Shown here: in pieces, positions 1 through 9,771 of the stretch
How the letters are laid out: each line of letters starts with the position of its first letter
Numbering within the stretch: the first letter of the stretch is position 1
DNA from: Sulfitobacter sp. HGT1
GTDB taxonomy: Bacteria; Pseudomonadota; Alphaproteobacteria; Rhodobacterales; Rhodobacteraceae
DNA length: 64,000 bases
NCBI RefSeq assembly: GCF_013282155.1
Contig: NZ_BLWI01000005.1
Span: 186,001-250,000 of the forward strand
Reading direction: 5' to 3'
Program-made: the position numbers and the translations under genes
Notes under the pieces: generated by a model
What the model was told of the DNA's origin: nothing
What the model saw: only the letters and a program-made list of their open reading frames with translations
Database searches by the model: none

Positions 1-79
1 TTCGGTCATGACTTTTGCGTCCTCTGAATTATATAGGTTATGTGTAAGTGTATCTTGTGAACTGGAAATGGCAAAAGCA

Positions 80-658
80 ATGAGTGGACAAAAAACCGTG
101 ACCCCGACCGCCGCAGGCCTTGCTGCCTCTGTTTCCGCCACAAAAACACGCGGATTGCCGCCTGTCGAGACGTGGAACCCGCCGTTTTGCGGTGACATCG
201 ACATGGAGATCAAGCGCGACGGTACCTGGTTCCACGAAGGGACGCCGATTGGCCGTCGTGGATTGGTCAAATTGTTTGCATCGATTCTGATCCGCGAGGA
301 CGATAAATACTTTCTGGTCACGCCCGTTGAAAAGGTGGGGATCAGGGTTGAAGACGCGCCATTCATTGCTGTTGATTTCGATGTGCAGGGCGAAGGGCGC
401 GATCAGAGGTTGGTTTTCAAGACCAACCTTGATGACATCGCGACCGCCAGTGACGATTTGCCGATCCGCGTTGTGCGGGATGCCGAAACCGGCGAGCCGT
501 CGCCCTATGTGCGTGTGCGCCGCAATCTGGAAGCATTGATAGATCGCAAAAGCTTTTACCGGCTTGTTGACTTGGGTGAACACCACGAAGGCTGGTTTGG
601 CGTTTGGTCGGGCGGTGTGTTTTTCGGGCTGATCCCCTCGAACGAATTGCCTGATTAG
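80..658 (+). CDS. DUF1285 family protein
   Basis: About 192 residues from the ATG at 80; an in-frame ATG at 68 is equally possible because neither has a strong ribosome site. The body (WNPPFCGDIDMEIKRDGTW, GTPIGRRGLVKLFASILIRED, YFLVTPVEKVGI, VRVRRNLEALIDRKSFYRL) matches the DUF1285 family of small soluble proteins, whose role is unknown to me. In related bacteria this gene usually lies next to moxR and the CCA-adding enzyme gene; here hydroxypyruvate isomerase follows 67 bp downstream. No signal peptide or membrane segment is visible. The family call is from recognisable sequence; no function is inferred. Confidence 0.85.
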   Translation: MSGQKTVTPTAAGLAASVSATKTRGLPPVETWNPPFCGDIDMEIKRDGTWFHEGTPIGRRGLVKLFASILIREDDKYFLVTPVEKVGIRVEDAPFIAVDFDVQGEGRDQRLVFKTNLDDIATASDDLPIRVVRDAETGEPSPYVRVRRNLEALIDRKSFYRLVDLGEHHEGWFGVWSGGVFFGLIPSNELPD

Positions 659-725
659 GGTCTGTTCTACTGGTCTTTCCCTGCGGTTTTGATAGCATGA
701 ACCGACAGAAAACAAGACGAGCACA

Positions 726-1487
726 ATGCGCATGAAACCTGCCGCAAACCTAAGCCTTTTGTGGCAGGAGATCGACTATCTCGACCGGTTTGAAGCCGCC
801 GCACAGGCCGGGTTCACGGCTGTCGAAATCCTGTTTCCCTATGACGTGCCCGTAACCGCCACCAAGGCTGCGTGTGAGGCGAACGGGCTGACGCTTGTCT
901 TGATCAACGCACCACCGCTGAACCGCGCAGGCGGGGAACGCGGCTTTGCTGCGGTGCCTGAACTGGTCGATGTGTTTCGCAAGGATATCTTGCGCGCCTT
1001 CAAATATGCAGAAGCGCTGGGTGCGCGTTTTTTGCATGTGATGGCCGGCCCCGGACAAGGCGACGCAGCGTTCGAAACCTTTTGCCGCAACCTGATCTGG
1101 GCGGCGAATGCTGCGCCCGACGGGCTGGTGCTGACGATTGAACCGCTCAACCCTGTGGCAATGCCGGGGTATTTCCTGAATGATTACGGATTGGCCAAGC
1201 AGGTTCTGAACACCGTTTCGATGCCGAATCTGGGGCTTCAGTTCGACAGCTATCATGCACAGATGATCCACGGCGATGCTGCACGGGTTTTTGAAACCTA
1301 CCAGCCCCATATCGTTCACGCTCAGATTGGCGACACCCCTGATCGCGGTGCCCCGGGCAGTGGCGATATCGATTTTACCAAGCTTTTTGCGGTGATGGCT
1401 GGTGCTGGCTATGACGGTTGGATAAGTGGTGAATATAACCCCGGCCCACGGACCCAAGACAGTCTGAATTGGATGAGAATGCTATGA
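726..1487 (+). CDS. hyi: Hydroxypyruvate isomerase family protein (TIM barrel)
   Basis: 253 residues, a normal length for the hydroxypyruvate / 2-oxo-tetronate isomerase family (xylose-isomerase-like TIM barrel). Barrel metal-site motifs are visible: LTIEPLNP, the strand LGLQFDSYHAQM carrying Asp and His, HAQIGDTPDR, and the closing Glu in GWISGEYNP. The enzyme is expected to interconvert hydroxypyruvate and tartronate semialdehyde in cytoplasmic glyoxylate metabolism. A second in-frame ATG lies at 732. The stop overlaps the start of the next small membrane protein by 4 bp (ATGA), so the two are probably co-translated. An OtnI-type isomerase with a different sugar-acid substrate cannot be excluded. 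Confidence 0.85.
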   Translation: MRMKPAANLSLLWQEIDYLDRFEAAAQAGFTAVEILFPYDVPVTATKAACEANGLTLVLINAPPLNRAGGERGFAAVPELVDVFRKDILRAFKYAEALGARFLHVMAGPGQGDAAFETFCRNLIWAANAAPDGLVLTIEPLNPVAMPGYFLNDYGLAKQVLNTVSMPNLGLQFDSYHAQMIHGDAARVFETYQPHIVHAQIGDTPDRGAPGSGDIDFTKLFAVMAGAGYDGWISGEYNPGPRTQDSLNWMRML

Positions 1488-1717
1488 TACCTGCCCGTTT
1501 TGCGCCGATCGCCTTTGGTTTCTTCCTGTCGGGAATCATGTCTTTTATCGTTTCCGGCATTGCGATTATCCGCGCTACAGGTTGGGAAACCGGGCTGTTC
1601 GGGGTGTGGATCGGCGCGTGGCTCACCAGCTGGCTGGTGGCTTTTCCCACGGTATTGATCGTCGCGCCGCTGGCCCGGCGTATTGTCGCCAGACTGGTCA
1701 GAAACGAACAGGTCTGA
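1484..1717 (+). CDS. DUF2798 family small membrane protein
   Basis: 77 residues from the ATG at 1484, which overlaps the hyi stop as ATGA and sits just behind a GGATGAGA purine stretch; a longer reading from 1469 is less likely. Two hydrophobic helices are clear, about residues 6-27 (FAPIAFGFFLSGIMSFIVSG) and 40-60 (GAWLTSWLVAFPTVLIVAP), separated by a short polar loop, followed by a basic tail (RRIVARLVRN). This layout matches the DUF2798 two-helix family. The function is unknown to me; coupling to hyi may be only positional. Confidence 0.75.
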   Translation: MIPARFAPIAFGFFLSGIMSFIVSGIAIIRATGWETGLFGVWIGAWLTSWLVAFPTVLIVAPLARRIVARLVRNEQV

Positions 1718-1756
1718 GGCCAGCGAAAGACCGCGATATTATCGATTCCGCGGCGG

Positions 1757-4552
1757 CTAGTGTGCCTCGGCCCAGTTCGCACCAACGCCCGCATCAACGG
1801 TCAGCTTTACATCCAGCTTAACCACAGGGTCCGCGGCATTTTCCATCACGTGGCGGGCGGCCTTGATCAAATCATCTTCGGCCCCTTTTTCGACCTCGAA
1901 CAGAAGTTCATCGTGAACCTGCAACAACATCGTCGCCGGAATATCCTTGATTGCATCCGGCATGCGGATCATGGCGCGGCGAATGACATCGGCCGCTGTG
2001 CCCTGGATCGGGGCGTTGATTGCGGCGCGTTGGGCGAAACCGGCACGCGGGCCTTTGGCACCAATCTCGGGGGTGTTGATCTTGCGGCCGAACAGCGTCT
2101 GAACATAGCCGTGTTCTTTGGCAAAGGCCTTGGTGTTGTCCATATAGGTGCGAATGCCGGGGAAACGTTCGAAATAGCGGTCGATGAACCCCTGCGCTTC
2201 GGCGCGAGGAATGCGCAAATTGCGCGCCAGACCAAAGCCGGAAATGCCGTAAATCACACCAAAGTTGATCGCTTTGGCCTGACGGCGCACGTCTGGTGTC
2301 ATCTCGTCCAGCGGCACGCCGAACATCTCGGATGCGGTCAGGGCGTGAATGTCGATGCCATCGCGAAACGCCTGTTTCAGCTCGGGAATGTCGGCAATAT
2401 GCGCCAGAATACGCAATTCGATCTGGGAATAGTCCAGTGCAACCAGCGCCTTACCCTGCTCTGCGACAAAGGCCTCGCGAATGCGGCGGCCTTCTTCCGA
2501 CCGGATCGGGATGTTTTGCAGGTTCGGATCGGTCGACGCCAAACGGCCTGTGGACGCCCCCGCAATCGAATAGGATGTGTGCACGCGGCCGGTGTCTTTG
2601 TTGATGTGCCCCTGAAGGGCGTCCGTATAGGTCGATTTCAGCTTGGACAGTTGCCGCCAGTCCAGAATGCGCCGCGGGAAATCATGTTCGGTGGCAAGGT
2701 CTTCCAGAATGTCCGCACCGGTGGAGTATTTCCCGTTCGCACCCTTTTTGCCGCCCTCAAGGCCCATGTCGTCGAACAGAACCTCGCCCACCTGCGCAGG
2801 CGATCCGACATTAAACTTGCGCCCGACCATCTCGTAAATCTCGTCCTCCAGCCCGGCCATTTTCTGGGCAAAGGCATTGGACATCCGGCTTAGGGTGTCG
2901 CGATCAACCTTGACGCCGGACCGTTCCATCGCGGCCAGAACCGGCACCAAGGGGCGCTCAAGGGTTTCGTAAACCTTGGTCACCTGGACGCGGTGCAATT
3001 GCGGCTTGAACAGCTGCCACAGACGCAAGGTGATATCGGCATCCTCGGCGGCATAGGGGACAGCATCGGCAAGCGGCACCTTGTCAAAGGTGATCGCGGA
3101 TTTACCAGACCCCAGCAGCGGTTTGATCGGGATCGGCGTGTGCCCCAGATAGCGTTCCGATAGCGTGTCCATCCCGTGCCCGTGCAGACCCGCATGCATG
3201 ACGTAGGACATGAGCATCGTGTCATCAATCGGCGCGACCTTGATGCCGACCTGCGCGAAAATCTTGCTGTCGTATTTCATGTTCTGGCCGATCTTGAGGA
3301 TCGACGGATCGGTCAGCATCGGCGTCAGCATCCGCAGGGCTTCTTCGGTCGGCATCTGCCCCTCAGCCAGATCATCCGAACCGAACAGGTCGTCGGCAGA
3401 ATGGGTTTTATGGATCAACGGAATATAGCAGGCCTTGCCCGGCTCAACGCATAAGGAAATGCCAACCAGATCGGCAACCATTTCATCCAGGCCGGTTGTT
3501 TCGGTGTCCACGGCAACATAGCCGAATTCGTAAATCCGGTCGATCCAGCCCTGCAAGGCCTTGGCATCGCTGACCTGTTCATAGCCCCCGGCATCAAAGC
3601 CGACTTCCGCAACGACGGGGGCATCCTTGGCCTTGGGTTCTTCGATGACCGGGGCTTCTTTGCCCAATACTTCGGCCACGCGCTTGGACAGGGTGCGGAA
3701 TTCCATTTCGGCGAGAAAGCCCAGCAGCCTGTCTGCATCGGGCGCGCGCACCTCAAGATCGTCCAGAGTAAAGTCCAGCGGCGTGTTTTCATCCAGCAAC
3801 ACCAGTTTGCGCGACAGGCGGATCTGGTCGGCATGGTCGATCAACGTCTGGCGGCGCTTGGGCTGCTTGATCTCGGCCGCCCGATCCAGCAGGGCATCCA
3901 GATCGCCAAATTCATTGATCAGCAGGGCCGCCGTTTTAATGCCGATACCGGGCGCGCCGGGCACGTTATCGACTGAATCGCCGGCCAAAGCCTGCACATC
4001 GACAACACGTTCGGGGTAGACTCCGAACTTTTCGAACACGCCCTCACGGTCGATGGTCTTGTTCTTCATCGCGTCCAGCATTTCCACGCCGCCGCCCACC
4101 AGTTGCATCAAATCCTTGTCCGAACTGATGATCGTGCAGCGCCCGCCAGCGGCCCGCGCCTGAACAGCCAGAGTGGCGATGATGTCATCCGCCTCATAGC
4201 CTTCCTTTTCCTTGCACGCGATATTGAATGCCTCTGTCGCAGTGCGTGTCAGGGGGATCTGGGGGCGCAAATCTTCGGGCATGGCCTCGCGGTTGGCCTT
4301 GTAAAGGTCGTACATGTCGTTGCGAAACGTATGGCTGCCCTTGTCGAAAATCACGGCGGCATGGGTGGGCGCATCAGGGCCGGTGTTCCCTTCGACATAG
4401 CGGTGCAGCATGTTGCAAAATCCGGCCACAGCCCCGATCGGCAACCCGTCCGATTTGCGCGTCAACGGGGGAAGCGCGTGATAGGCGCGAAAAATAAACG
4501 CCGATCCGTCGATCAGATGCAGATGGTGACCCTTGCCAAATGTGCCGGACAT
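1757..4552 (-). CDS. polA: DNA polymerase I
   Basis: 931 residues, full length. The N-terminal 5'-nuclease domain (about 8-290) has LIDGSAFIFRAYHA, YEADDIIATLA and the DNA-binding segment GDSVDNVPGAPGIGIKTA. The 3'-5' exonuclease domain keeps its catalytic residues: VAVDTETTG (D349, E351), IGQNMKYDSKIF and the YAAEDAD motif, so proofreading is expected. The polymerase domain has motif A (ALDYSQIELRILAHI), motif B (RRQAKAINFGVIYGIS) and motif C (LLQVHDELLFEV). It fills gaps in repair and replaces Okazaki primers. It stands alone, convergent with the DUF2798 gene (39-bp gap). Confidence 0.98.
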   Translation of the reverse strand: MSGTFGKGHHLHLIDGSAFIFRAYHALPPLTRKSDGLPIGAVAGFCNMLHRYVEGNTGPDAPTHAAVIFDKGSHTFRNDMYDLYKANREAMPEDLRPQIPLTRTATEAFNIACKEKEGYEADDIIATLAVQARAAGGRCTIISSDKDLMQLVGGGVEMLDAMKNKTIDREGVFEKFGVYPERVVDVQALAGDSVDNVPGAPGIGIKTAALLINEFGDLDALLDRAAEIKQPKRRQTLIDHADQIRLSRKLVLLDENTPLDFTLDDLEVRAPDADRLLGFLAEMEFRTLSKRVAEVLGKEAPVIEEPKAKDAPVVAEVGFDAGGYEQVSDAKALQGWIDRIYEFGYVAVDTETTGLDEMVADLVGISLCVEPGKACYIPLIHKTHSADDLFGSDDLAEGQMPTEEALRMLTPMLTDPSILKIGQNMKYDSKIFAQVGIKVAPIDDTMLMSYVMHAGLHGHGMDTLSERYLGHTPIPIKPLLGSGKSAITFDKVPLADAVPYAAEDADITLRLWQLFKPQLHRVQVTKVYETLERPLVPVLAAMERSGVKVDRDTLSRMSNAFAQKMAGLEDEIYEMVGRKFNVGSPAQVGEVLFDDMGLEGGKKGANGKYSTGADILEDLATEHDFPRRILDWRQLSKLKSTYTDALQGHINKDTGRVHTSYSIAGASTGRLASTDPNLQNIPIRSEEGRRIREAFVAEQGKALVALDYSQIELRILAHIADIPELKQAFRDGIDIHALTASEMFGVPLDEMTPDVRRQAKAINFGVIYGISGFGLARNLRIPRAEAQGFIDRYFERFPGIRTYMDNTKAFAKEHGYVQTLFGRKINTPEIGAKGPRAGFAQRAAINAPIQGTAADVIRRAMIRMPDAIKDIPATMLLQVHDELLFEVEKGAEDDLIKAARHVMENAADPVVKLDVKLTVDAGVGANWAEAH

Positions 4553-4677
4553 ATCAGTGCTCCCCTAGATGATTGCGCTCTTTTGCCACGAAGCCGCCGC
4601 ACCTGCCAGCAGACATTCTGCACAGCCCCGTGTTCATTTTGCCAAATAAACTCCCCGCGGAGCGTCCCGCCGCTGCA

Positions 4678-5352
4678 TCACCTGGATTGGTAAAGATCAA
4701 AGGACAGGCTGACCGACAAAGGCATCGGCGTCCAAATGCCAAACCGAATCCCTGCCTCCCGCAATCTTTCGCCGATCCAGACATTGCAGGTGCGCAGAAT
4801 GTGGAATGTGCCTTTGGCCTCGAAAAAACCGTCGGTTTGCGTGTAGCCGGCAACATCAGATCTGATGGGCTCGCCGTCGGCATCTGTTTTCAGGGTCGCC
4901 CATATCCCGTCCAGCAGGGCGGCATATTCGCGCTCTGACAGCGCAAGACGTCTTGCGGGCAGGTCGTCGGGCAGTGCCCCTGCAATATCAAGGCGCAGGA
5001 CGGAGCTGTCCCCGATCATGCCGCGCCAGATCGCAGGCAGGCTCAGATCGGCATAGGTCGGGGTTTGGGTGTAGAAATCACGGGCACCCCAGCCAACCAC
5101 AAGCCATTCAGCGGCAGGATGGTCCAGCCAGATACCGTGACGGGCGAGCGGGGTGAAGCGTTTCACACTCAGTGCGTCAAGCGGCAGCACCAGATCATAG
5201 TGGATCGGGCCGCTTACCAGTAAAACTTCGCGTGTTTTGGCATCGGTATCAGGTGCCGCAGGGCCGGGGATAATCGCCCCGAAGATGGCCGCCGACAGAT
5301 AGAGCGCGGGCACAAGCGCAAGCAGGCCCAGCCATCTGGCGAGTTTCCTCAG
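4678..5352 (-). CDS. DUF2459/TIGR02117-like membrane-anchored protein, probable CTG start
   Basis: The body ([73 protein letters not shown]) resembles the DUF2459/TIGR02117 family, which I recall as having a HxxxxxP...C-type fold but no firm function. The only ATG/GTG/TTG start in frame is a GTG at 5313, which falls inside the N-terminal hydrophobic helix. Reading up to the preceding stop gives [12 protein letters not shown], a normal basic-then-hydrophobic anchor, beginning with a CTG at 5352 that overlaps the upstream TGA as CTGA. I therefore infer a translationally coupled CTG start (224 residues); the GTG version would be 211 residues with a cut anchor. Confidence 0.7.
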   Translation of the reverse strand: MRKLARWLGLLALVPALYLSAAIFGAIIPGPAAPDTDAKTREVLLVSGPIHYDLVLPLDALSVKRFTPLARHGIWLDHPAAEWLVVGWGARDFYTQTPTYADLSLPAIWRGMIGDSSVLRLDIAGALPDDLPARRLALSEREYAALLDGIWATLKTDADGEPIRSDVAGYTQTDGFFEAKGTFHILRTCNVWIGERLREAGIRFGIWTPMPLSVSLSFDLYQSR

Positions 5353-5528
5353 ACTTTGCCCTCAAAATCCTGATGGATGAATTTGCAATCGCAATAGCCG
5401 CATTCAACCCAGCCTTTATCATGCGGGATTTGCAGCCAGACGCGGGGATGGCCCAAAGCGCCTTCGCCGCCGTCACAAGCGACGCGCCAACTGTTCACGA
5501 TGCGGGATTCTGGGGCTTGCGTAGTCAT
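5349..5528 (-). CDS. CHCC-type zinc-finger protein
   Basis: 59 residues from the ATG at 5528, chosen because an AAGGA ribosome site lies 8 bases upstream; the longer in-frame reading to 5711 crosses a non-conserved stretch. The protein ends with the zf-CHCC signature: VACDGG, then [10 protein letters not shown], then [12 protein letters not shown], giving one Cys, one His and a Cys-x2-Cys pair as zinc ligands. The family is related to the mitochondrial complex I subunit NDUFS6, and the bacterial members are short stand-alone proteins of unclear role. Its TGA overlaps the CTG proposed as start of the next gene. Confidence 0.85.
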   Translation of the reverse strand: MTTQAPESRIVNSWRVACDGGEGALGHPRVWLQIPHDKGWVECGYCDCKFIHQDFEGKV

Positions 5529-5711
5529 GTGGTCGTCCTTGGCTTTGGATGCGCTGTTGTTATGACCAAACCAGACCGTCAGGGCAAGGGGTGGCAATGT
5601 TTTGAGCGGTGGAACTCTACAAGTTTGTAATCTGGGTTGAATTGGGTTCACCAAAGGGCAATCTGCCGCTAAAAGACGCAAAACATCCCAATCTGTCGGA
5701 GCAATCGTCAC

Positions 5712-7229
5712 ATGGCATCCCCAAAACCCGTCGTATTATGCATCCTGGATGGATGGGGTCAGCGCGCCGAGGCTGAAGGCAACGCCCCTTTGCTGGCGAA
5801 AACCCCGAATTTCGACTGGATCATGCAAAATTGCCCCAGTTCCACGTTGACCACGTTCGGGCCGGATGTCGGTTTGCCCAAGGGGCAGATGGGCAACTCC
5901 GAAGTGGGGCACACCAATATTGGTGCGGGCCGAGTCGTGGCGATGGATTTGGGCCAGATCGACCTTGCGATCGAGCAGGGAAGCTTTGCCACGCATCCGC
6001 CCATGTTGGCATTTATCGAAAAGTTGAAGAAAACCGGTGGCACGGCGCATCTGATGGGCCTGGTCTCTGATGGCGGGGTGCATGGCCATCTGTCCCATTT
6101 GGTTGCCGCCGTCAAAGCGTTGCACGACCAGGGCATTCCTGTGGTCATCCACGCTCTGACGGACGGGCGCGATGTGGCCCCGCGCTCGGCGGTCGGGTTT
6201 TTCGAGACGTTGCATGACGCGCTGCCCAGTGGTGTGCGGATCGGTTCTGTGAGCGGGCGTTATTTCGCGATGGACCGTGACAACCGCTGGGACCGCGTTG
6301 CCAAAGCATATGGCGCGATTGTGCAGGCCAGCGGCGAGACGGCGCAAACGGCGCTTGATGCGGTAAACGCCGCCTATGGGCGCGACGAAAATGATGAATT
6401 CATCCAGCCGACTGTTATTGCGGGCTATGAAGGTGCCAAGGATGGCGACGGCCTGTTTTGTCTGAACTTCCGCGCCGACCGCGCCCGCGAGATCATGGCC
6501 GCCATCGGCGCCCCTGATTTTGATGCCTTTGATACCGGCGACAGGCCGGATTGGGCCGCCTTGATGGGGATGGCCGAATATTCCGAAGCGCATAGCATTT
6601 ACACCTCGACCATGTACCCGAAGCCACAGATCGTGAACACGTTGGGGTCTTGGGTGGCGCAGCACGGCTTGCGTCAGTTCCGTCTGGCCGAGACTGAAAA
6701 ATACCCCCATGTGACGTTCTTTCTGAACGGCGGCGAGGAAACCCCCGCCGCAGGTGAAGACCGCGTCATGCCGAAGTCGCCCGATGTCGCGACCTATGAT
6801 CTGCAACCCGAGATGTCATGCGCCGAAGTGACCGACAATTTTGTCAAGGCAATCAACGATGGGTATGATCTGATCGTGGTGAATTATGCCAACCCCGACA
6901 TGGTTGGCCACACCGGCGATCTGGATGCCGCCATCGCCGCCTGTGAAGCCGTGGATCAGGGCTTGGGGCGCGTGTTGCAGGCGTTGGATGCAGCGGGTGG
7001 TGCGATGGTTATCACCGCCGATCATGGCAATTGCGAAACGATGATCGACCCCGAAACCGGTGGTGCGCATACGGCGCATACATTGAACCCGGTCCCCGTC
7101 GCGGTTGTTGGCGGGCCGGCGCATGCGAAACTGCGCAGCGGGCGGCTGGCCGATCTGGCTCCGACCGTGCTGCAACTGATGGGGCTGGAACAACCCGTCG
7201 AGATGACCGGAAAGTCGCTGCTGGAATGA
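5712..7229 (+). CDS. gpmI: 2,3-bisphosphoglycerate-independent phosphoglycerate mutase
   Basis: 505 residues, typical for the cofactor-independent, manganese-dependent enzyme that interconverts 3- and 2-phosphoglycerate. The alkaline-phosphatase-like core is intact: ILDGWGQ at the N terminus, the phosphoserine nucleophile S63 in [17 protein letters not shown], the substrate segment [25 protein letters not shown], and the metal motifs [13 protein letters not shown] and ITADHGNCE near the C terminus. It opens a gpmI-envC-ctpA run that is conserved in alphaproteobacteria, and overlaps the next gene by 4 bp. It is divergent from the zinc-finger gene; the shared 183-bp intergenic region (5529-5711) should hold both promoters, but I see no clear operator. 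Confidence 0.97.
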   Translation: MASPKPVVLCILDGWGQRAEAEGNAPLLAKTPNFDWIMQNCPSSTLTTFGPDVGLPKGQMGNSEVGHTNIGAGRVVAMDLGQIDLAIEQGSFATHPPMLAFIEKLKKTGGTAHLMGLVSDGGVHGHLSHLVAAVKALHDQGIPVVIHALTDGRDVAPRSAVGFFETLHDALPSGVRIGSVSGRYFAMDRDNRWDRVAKAYGAIVQASGETAQTALDAVNAAYGRDENDEFIQPTVIAGYEGAKDGDGLFCLNFRADRAREIMAAIGAPDFDAFDTGDRPDWAALMGMAEYSEAHSIYTSTMYPKPQIVNTLGSWVAQHGLRQFRLAETEKYPHVTFFLNGGEETPAAGEDRVMPKSPDVATYDLQPEMSCAEVTDNFVKAINDGYDLIVVNYANPDMVGHTGDLDAAIAACEAVDQGLGRVLQALDAAGGAMVITADHGNCETMIDPETGGAHTAHTLNPVPVAVVGGPAHAKLRSGRLADLAPTVLQLMGLEQPVEMTGKSLLE

Positions 7230-8356
7230 TGCGGCTTTGCGCCTTCTTACTCCTGATCTGGCCTTTGGCCGGACTTGCGCAGACCGAGGCCGCCGATCAG
7301 GCGCGCCGTGCGATGGGCGATCTTGAGCGGGCATCGGCGCAACTGGATGCTGCCGAGGGCGCGCGTGATCGCGTTCAGGCGTTGACCCAGACCATTCAGG
7401 CGTTCGAGGTTGGCTTGGGTGCCATGCGAGAAGGTCTGCGCCAAGCCGCGATAAACGAGGCGCAGCTTAGCAAAAAGCTGCAAGCCCGCGATGGCGAGGT
7501 GGCGCAATTGCTAGGGGTGTTGCAAAGCATTGGTGGCAACCCATCGCCCACGCTGTTTCTGCATCCGGATGGGCCGATTGGCACGGCACGGGCAGGCATG
7601 TTGCTGGCAGAACTGACGCCTGCGCTAAATGCGCGCGCTGACCAGTTGCGGCAGGATCTCGAAGATGTGCAGACCCTGCGGGTTTTGCAGGCCGATGCAG
7701 CCAAGCGACTGCAAGAGGGGCTGACCGAGGTCCAGCGCGCCCGTACCGAGTTGAACCAAGCTATGGCGAACCGCACGGACCTTCCCAAGCGGTTCACAGA
7801 AGACCCGGTGCGCACGGCGATCCTGATTTCGACCTCGGAAACGCTGTCGGGGTTTGCCAGCGGTCTTTCGCAAATGACCTCTGAACAGATCGAACCCGCG
7901 CCGTTGAACATCGACGGAGAGGTGGGCACGCTGCCGTTGCCGGTTCAGGGCCTTGTGCTGCGCCGCGCAAACGAGACAGACGCAGCAGGTGTCACGCGGC
8001 CCGGCATTATCCTTGCCACACGGCCCCGTGCGATCGTGACCACCCCTACAGCAGCGACAATCCGCTATATCGGGCCGCTTTTGGACCTTGGCAACGTGAT
8101 CATCCTTGAGCCGCGTGCCAATACGCTGTTTGTGTTGGCCGGACTGGATACCGTCTATGGAGAGGCCGGTCAGGTGATCGCATCGGGGACGCCGATTGGT
8201 TTGATGGGGATGCCCGCTTCTAGCACGGGCAATGTGTTGTCACCAAATGGTGATGGGGCTGGCATAGAGCGTTCAGAAACGCTCTATATAGAAGTAAGAG
8301 AAAATAATATTCCACAGGACCCGGCAGAGTGGTTCCTAACCGACAAGGATGGATGA
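7226..8356 (+). CDS. EnvC-like murein hydrolase activator with degenerate LytM domain
   Basis: 376 residues from the ATG at 7226 that overlaps the gpmI stop (ATGATG; the second ATG at 7229 is equally possible). A signal peptide ([19 protein letters not shown]) is followed by a long heptad-rich coiled coil (about 25-230, e.g. LRQDLEDVQTLRVLQADAA) and a C-terminal M23/LytM-like domain (VTRPGIILATRP, YIGPLLDLGNVIILEP, VYGEAGQVIASGTPIGLMG). The LytM zinc ligands (HxxxD and HxH) are absent, as in EnvC, so this is expected to be a non-enzymatic periplasmic activator of cell-wall amidases in division. Position between gpmI and ctpA supports the call. Confidence 0.85.
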   Translation: MMRLCAFLLLIWPLAGLAQTEAADQARRAMGDLERASAQLDAAEGARDRVQALTQTIQAFEVGLGAMREGLRQAAINEAQLSKKLQARDGEVAQLLGVLQSIGGNPSPTLFLHPDGPIGTARAGMLLAELTPALNARADQLRQDLEDVQTLRVLQADAAKRLQEGLTEVQRARTELNQAMANRTDLPKRFTEDPVRTAILISTSETLSGFASGLSQMTSEQIEPAPLNIDGEVGTLPLPVQGLVLRRANETDAAGVTRPGIILATRPRAIVTTPTAATIRYIGPLLDLGNVIILEPRANTLFVLAGLDTVYGEAGQVIASGTPIGLMGMPASSTGNVLSPNGDGAGIERSETLYIEVRENNIPQDPAEWFLTDKDG

Positions 8357-8360
8357 GCAT

Positions 8361-9698
8361 ATGAAGAAATTTGTGATGGCCGCCGTTGGTGGCACGCTGG
8401 CAGGCGTGATCGCAACGACGCAAATCGCCGGACCTTTGCTGGCACAGGAAACGGCGAAGGCAAGCAATGTCTATGAGCAGCTGGATTTGTTCGGTGACAT
8501 TTTCGAACGCATCCGCGCCCAGTATGTGGAGGAAGTCGATACGGAGGAGCTGATCGAGGCGGCCATCAACGGGATGCTGACATCGCTTGATCCGCACTCC
8601 AGCTATCTGTCGCCCAAGGATGCGCTGAAAATGCGCGACCAGACGCGTGGTGAATTCGGCGGTCTGGGTATCGAAGTCACGCAAGAGGAAGGCTTTGTCA
8701 AAGTCGTTTCCCCGATTGACGATACACCTGCATCAGAGGCGGGGATCGAGGCGGGTGATTTCATCACCCATGTAGACGGCGAAAGCCTGCTGGGTCTGAC
8801 GCTGGATGATGCAGTTGAACTGATGCGCGGGCCGGTCGGGTCGGAAATCATCATCACCGTTGTCCGCGAGGGCGAGACAGAGCCGTTTGACGTATCCTTG
8901 ATCCGCGACACGATCCAGTTGACTGCCGTGCGCAGCCGGACTGTGGGCAACGCTGTTGTGATGCGTGTCACCACGTTCAACGAACAAACCTATCCCAAGC
9001 TCAAGGAAGGTCTGGAAGAACAGATCGCAGAAGCCGGTGGCATCGACAAGATCAGCGGCATCGTCATCGACCTGCGCAACAACCCCGGTGGTCTGTTGAA
9101 CCAGGCGATTGCAGTTTCTGATGCGTTCCTTGAGGAAGGCGAGATCGTGAGCACCCGTGGCCGCGATTCAGCGGATAGCGACAGAACCAACGCCACGCCG
9201 GGTGATCTGGCCCAAGGGAAACCGATTGTTGTGTTGATCAACGGCGGGTCTGCTTCGGCGTCTGAAATTGTGGCTGGTGCGTTGCAAGACCACCATCGCG
9301 CAATCGTGGTCGGCACCAAAAGCTTTGGCAAGGGATCTGTTCAAACCATCATGCCGTTGCGTGGTGAGGGTGCGATGCGCCTGACCACAGCGCGGTATTA
9401 TACGCCATCGGGCCGGTCCATTCAGGCGGTTGGCGTATCGCCTGACATCGTTGTTGCACAGCCCCCGGTCAAGCCCGCAGACCAGGAAGAAGATGCAGCG
9501 AAAAACCGTCCGCTGCGCTCCGAAGCGGACCTGCGCGGCAGTCTGAATAACGACAGCCTGTCCGAGGACGAGATCGAACAGATCATGGCAGACCGCGCCA
9601 AGGCAGACGAAGCCGCGGCCCTGCGTGAAGAGGATTACCAACTGGCCTATGCCATTGATATCCTGAAAGGTTTGTCGGCTCTGGGCAATAAAGACTGA
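8361..9698 (+). CDS. ctpA: S41 carboxy-terminal processing protease
   Basis: 445 residues from the ATG at 8361, 4 bp past the envC-like stop and behind an AAGGATGGA ribosome site; an ATG at 8349 would add four residues. The N terminus (MKKFVMAAVGGTLAGVIATT) is a signal/anchor for the periplasm. A PDZ domain (about 95-180, GLGIEVTQEEGFVKVVSP) precedes the S41 protease domain with IVIDLRNNPGGLL and the Ser-Lys dyad, Ser in GGSASASEI and Lys in SFGKGSVQ, spaced 25 residues apart as in known C-terminal processing proteases. It trims periplasmic proteins and is linked to cell-wall turnover. Confidence 0.95.
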   Translation: MKKFVMAAVGGTLAGVIATTQIAGPLLAQETAKASNVYEQLDLFGDIFERIRAQYVEEVDTEELIEAAINGMLTSLDPHSSYLSPKDALKMRDQTRGEFGGLGIEVTQEEGFVKVVSPIDDTPASEAGIEAGDFITHVDGESLLGLTLDDAVELMRGPVGSEIIITVVREGETEPFDVSLIRDTIQLTAVRSRTVGNAVVMRVTTFNEQTYPKLKEGLEEQIAEAGGIDKISGIVIDLRNNPGGLLNQAIAVSDAFLEEGEIVSTRGRDSADSDRTNATPGDLAQGKPIVVLINGGSASASEIVAGALQDHHRAIVVGTKSFGKGSVQTIMPLRGEGAMRLTTARYYTPSGRSIQAVGVSPDIVVAQPPVKPADQEEDAAKNRPLRSEADLRGSLNNDSLSEDEIEQIMADRAKADEAAALREEDYQLAYAIDILKGLSALGNKD

Positions 9699-9739
9699 TC
9701 GGCATTCGCGCCAAAACCTTTGCAGGCAGGTATCAGATC

Positions 9740-9770
9740 AAAGGCCGTCCCATCGAGGGGCGGCCTTTTT
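9740..9770 (+). terminator. Rho-independent terminator after ctpA
   Basis: A GC-rich stem pairs AAAGGCCGTCCC with GGGGCGGCCTTT around an ATCGA loop and runs into five Ts. It lies 42 bp past the ctpA stop, between ctpA and the convergent ktrB. Confidence 0.85.
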
Positions 9771-9771
9771 C

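Noticed and set aside
1-9. Possible start of a divergent minus-strand gene (M-T-E, with GAGGA upstream at 19-23)
   Set aside because: Only three codons are in the window. A moxR gene often lies here in relatives, but nine bases cannot support a call.
1760-2893. 377-codon open frame on the plus strand
   Set aside because: Antisense to polA; shadow frame.
5736-6806. 356-codon open frame on the minus strand
   Set aside because: Antisense to gpmI; no domain, signal or ribosome site.
7226-8356. Loss of zinc ligands in the LytM domain as a sign of gene decay
   Set aside because: EnvC-type activators normally lack these residues, and the gene order with gpmI and ctpA is conserved.
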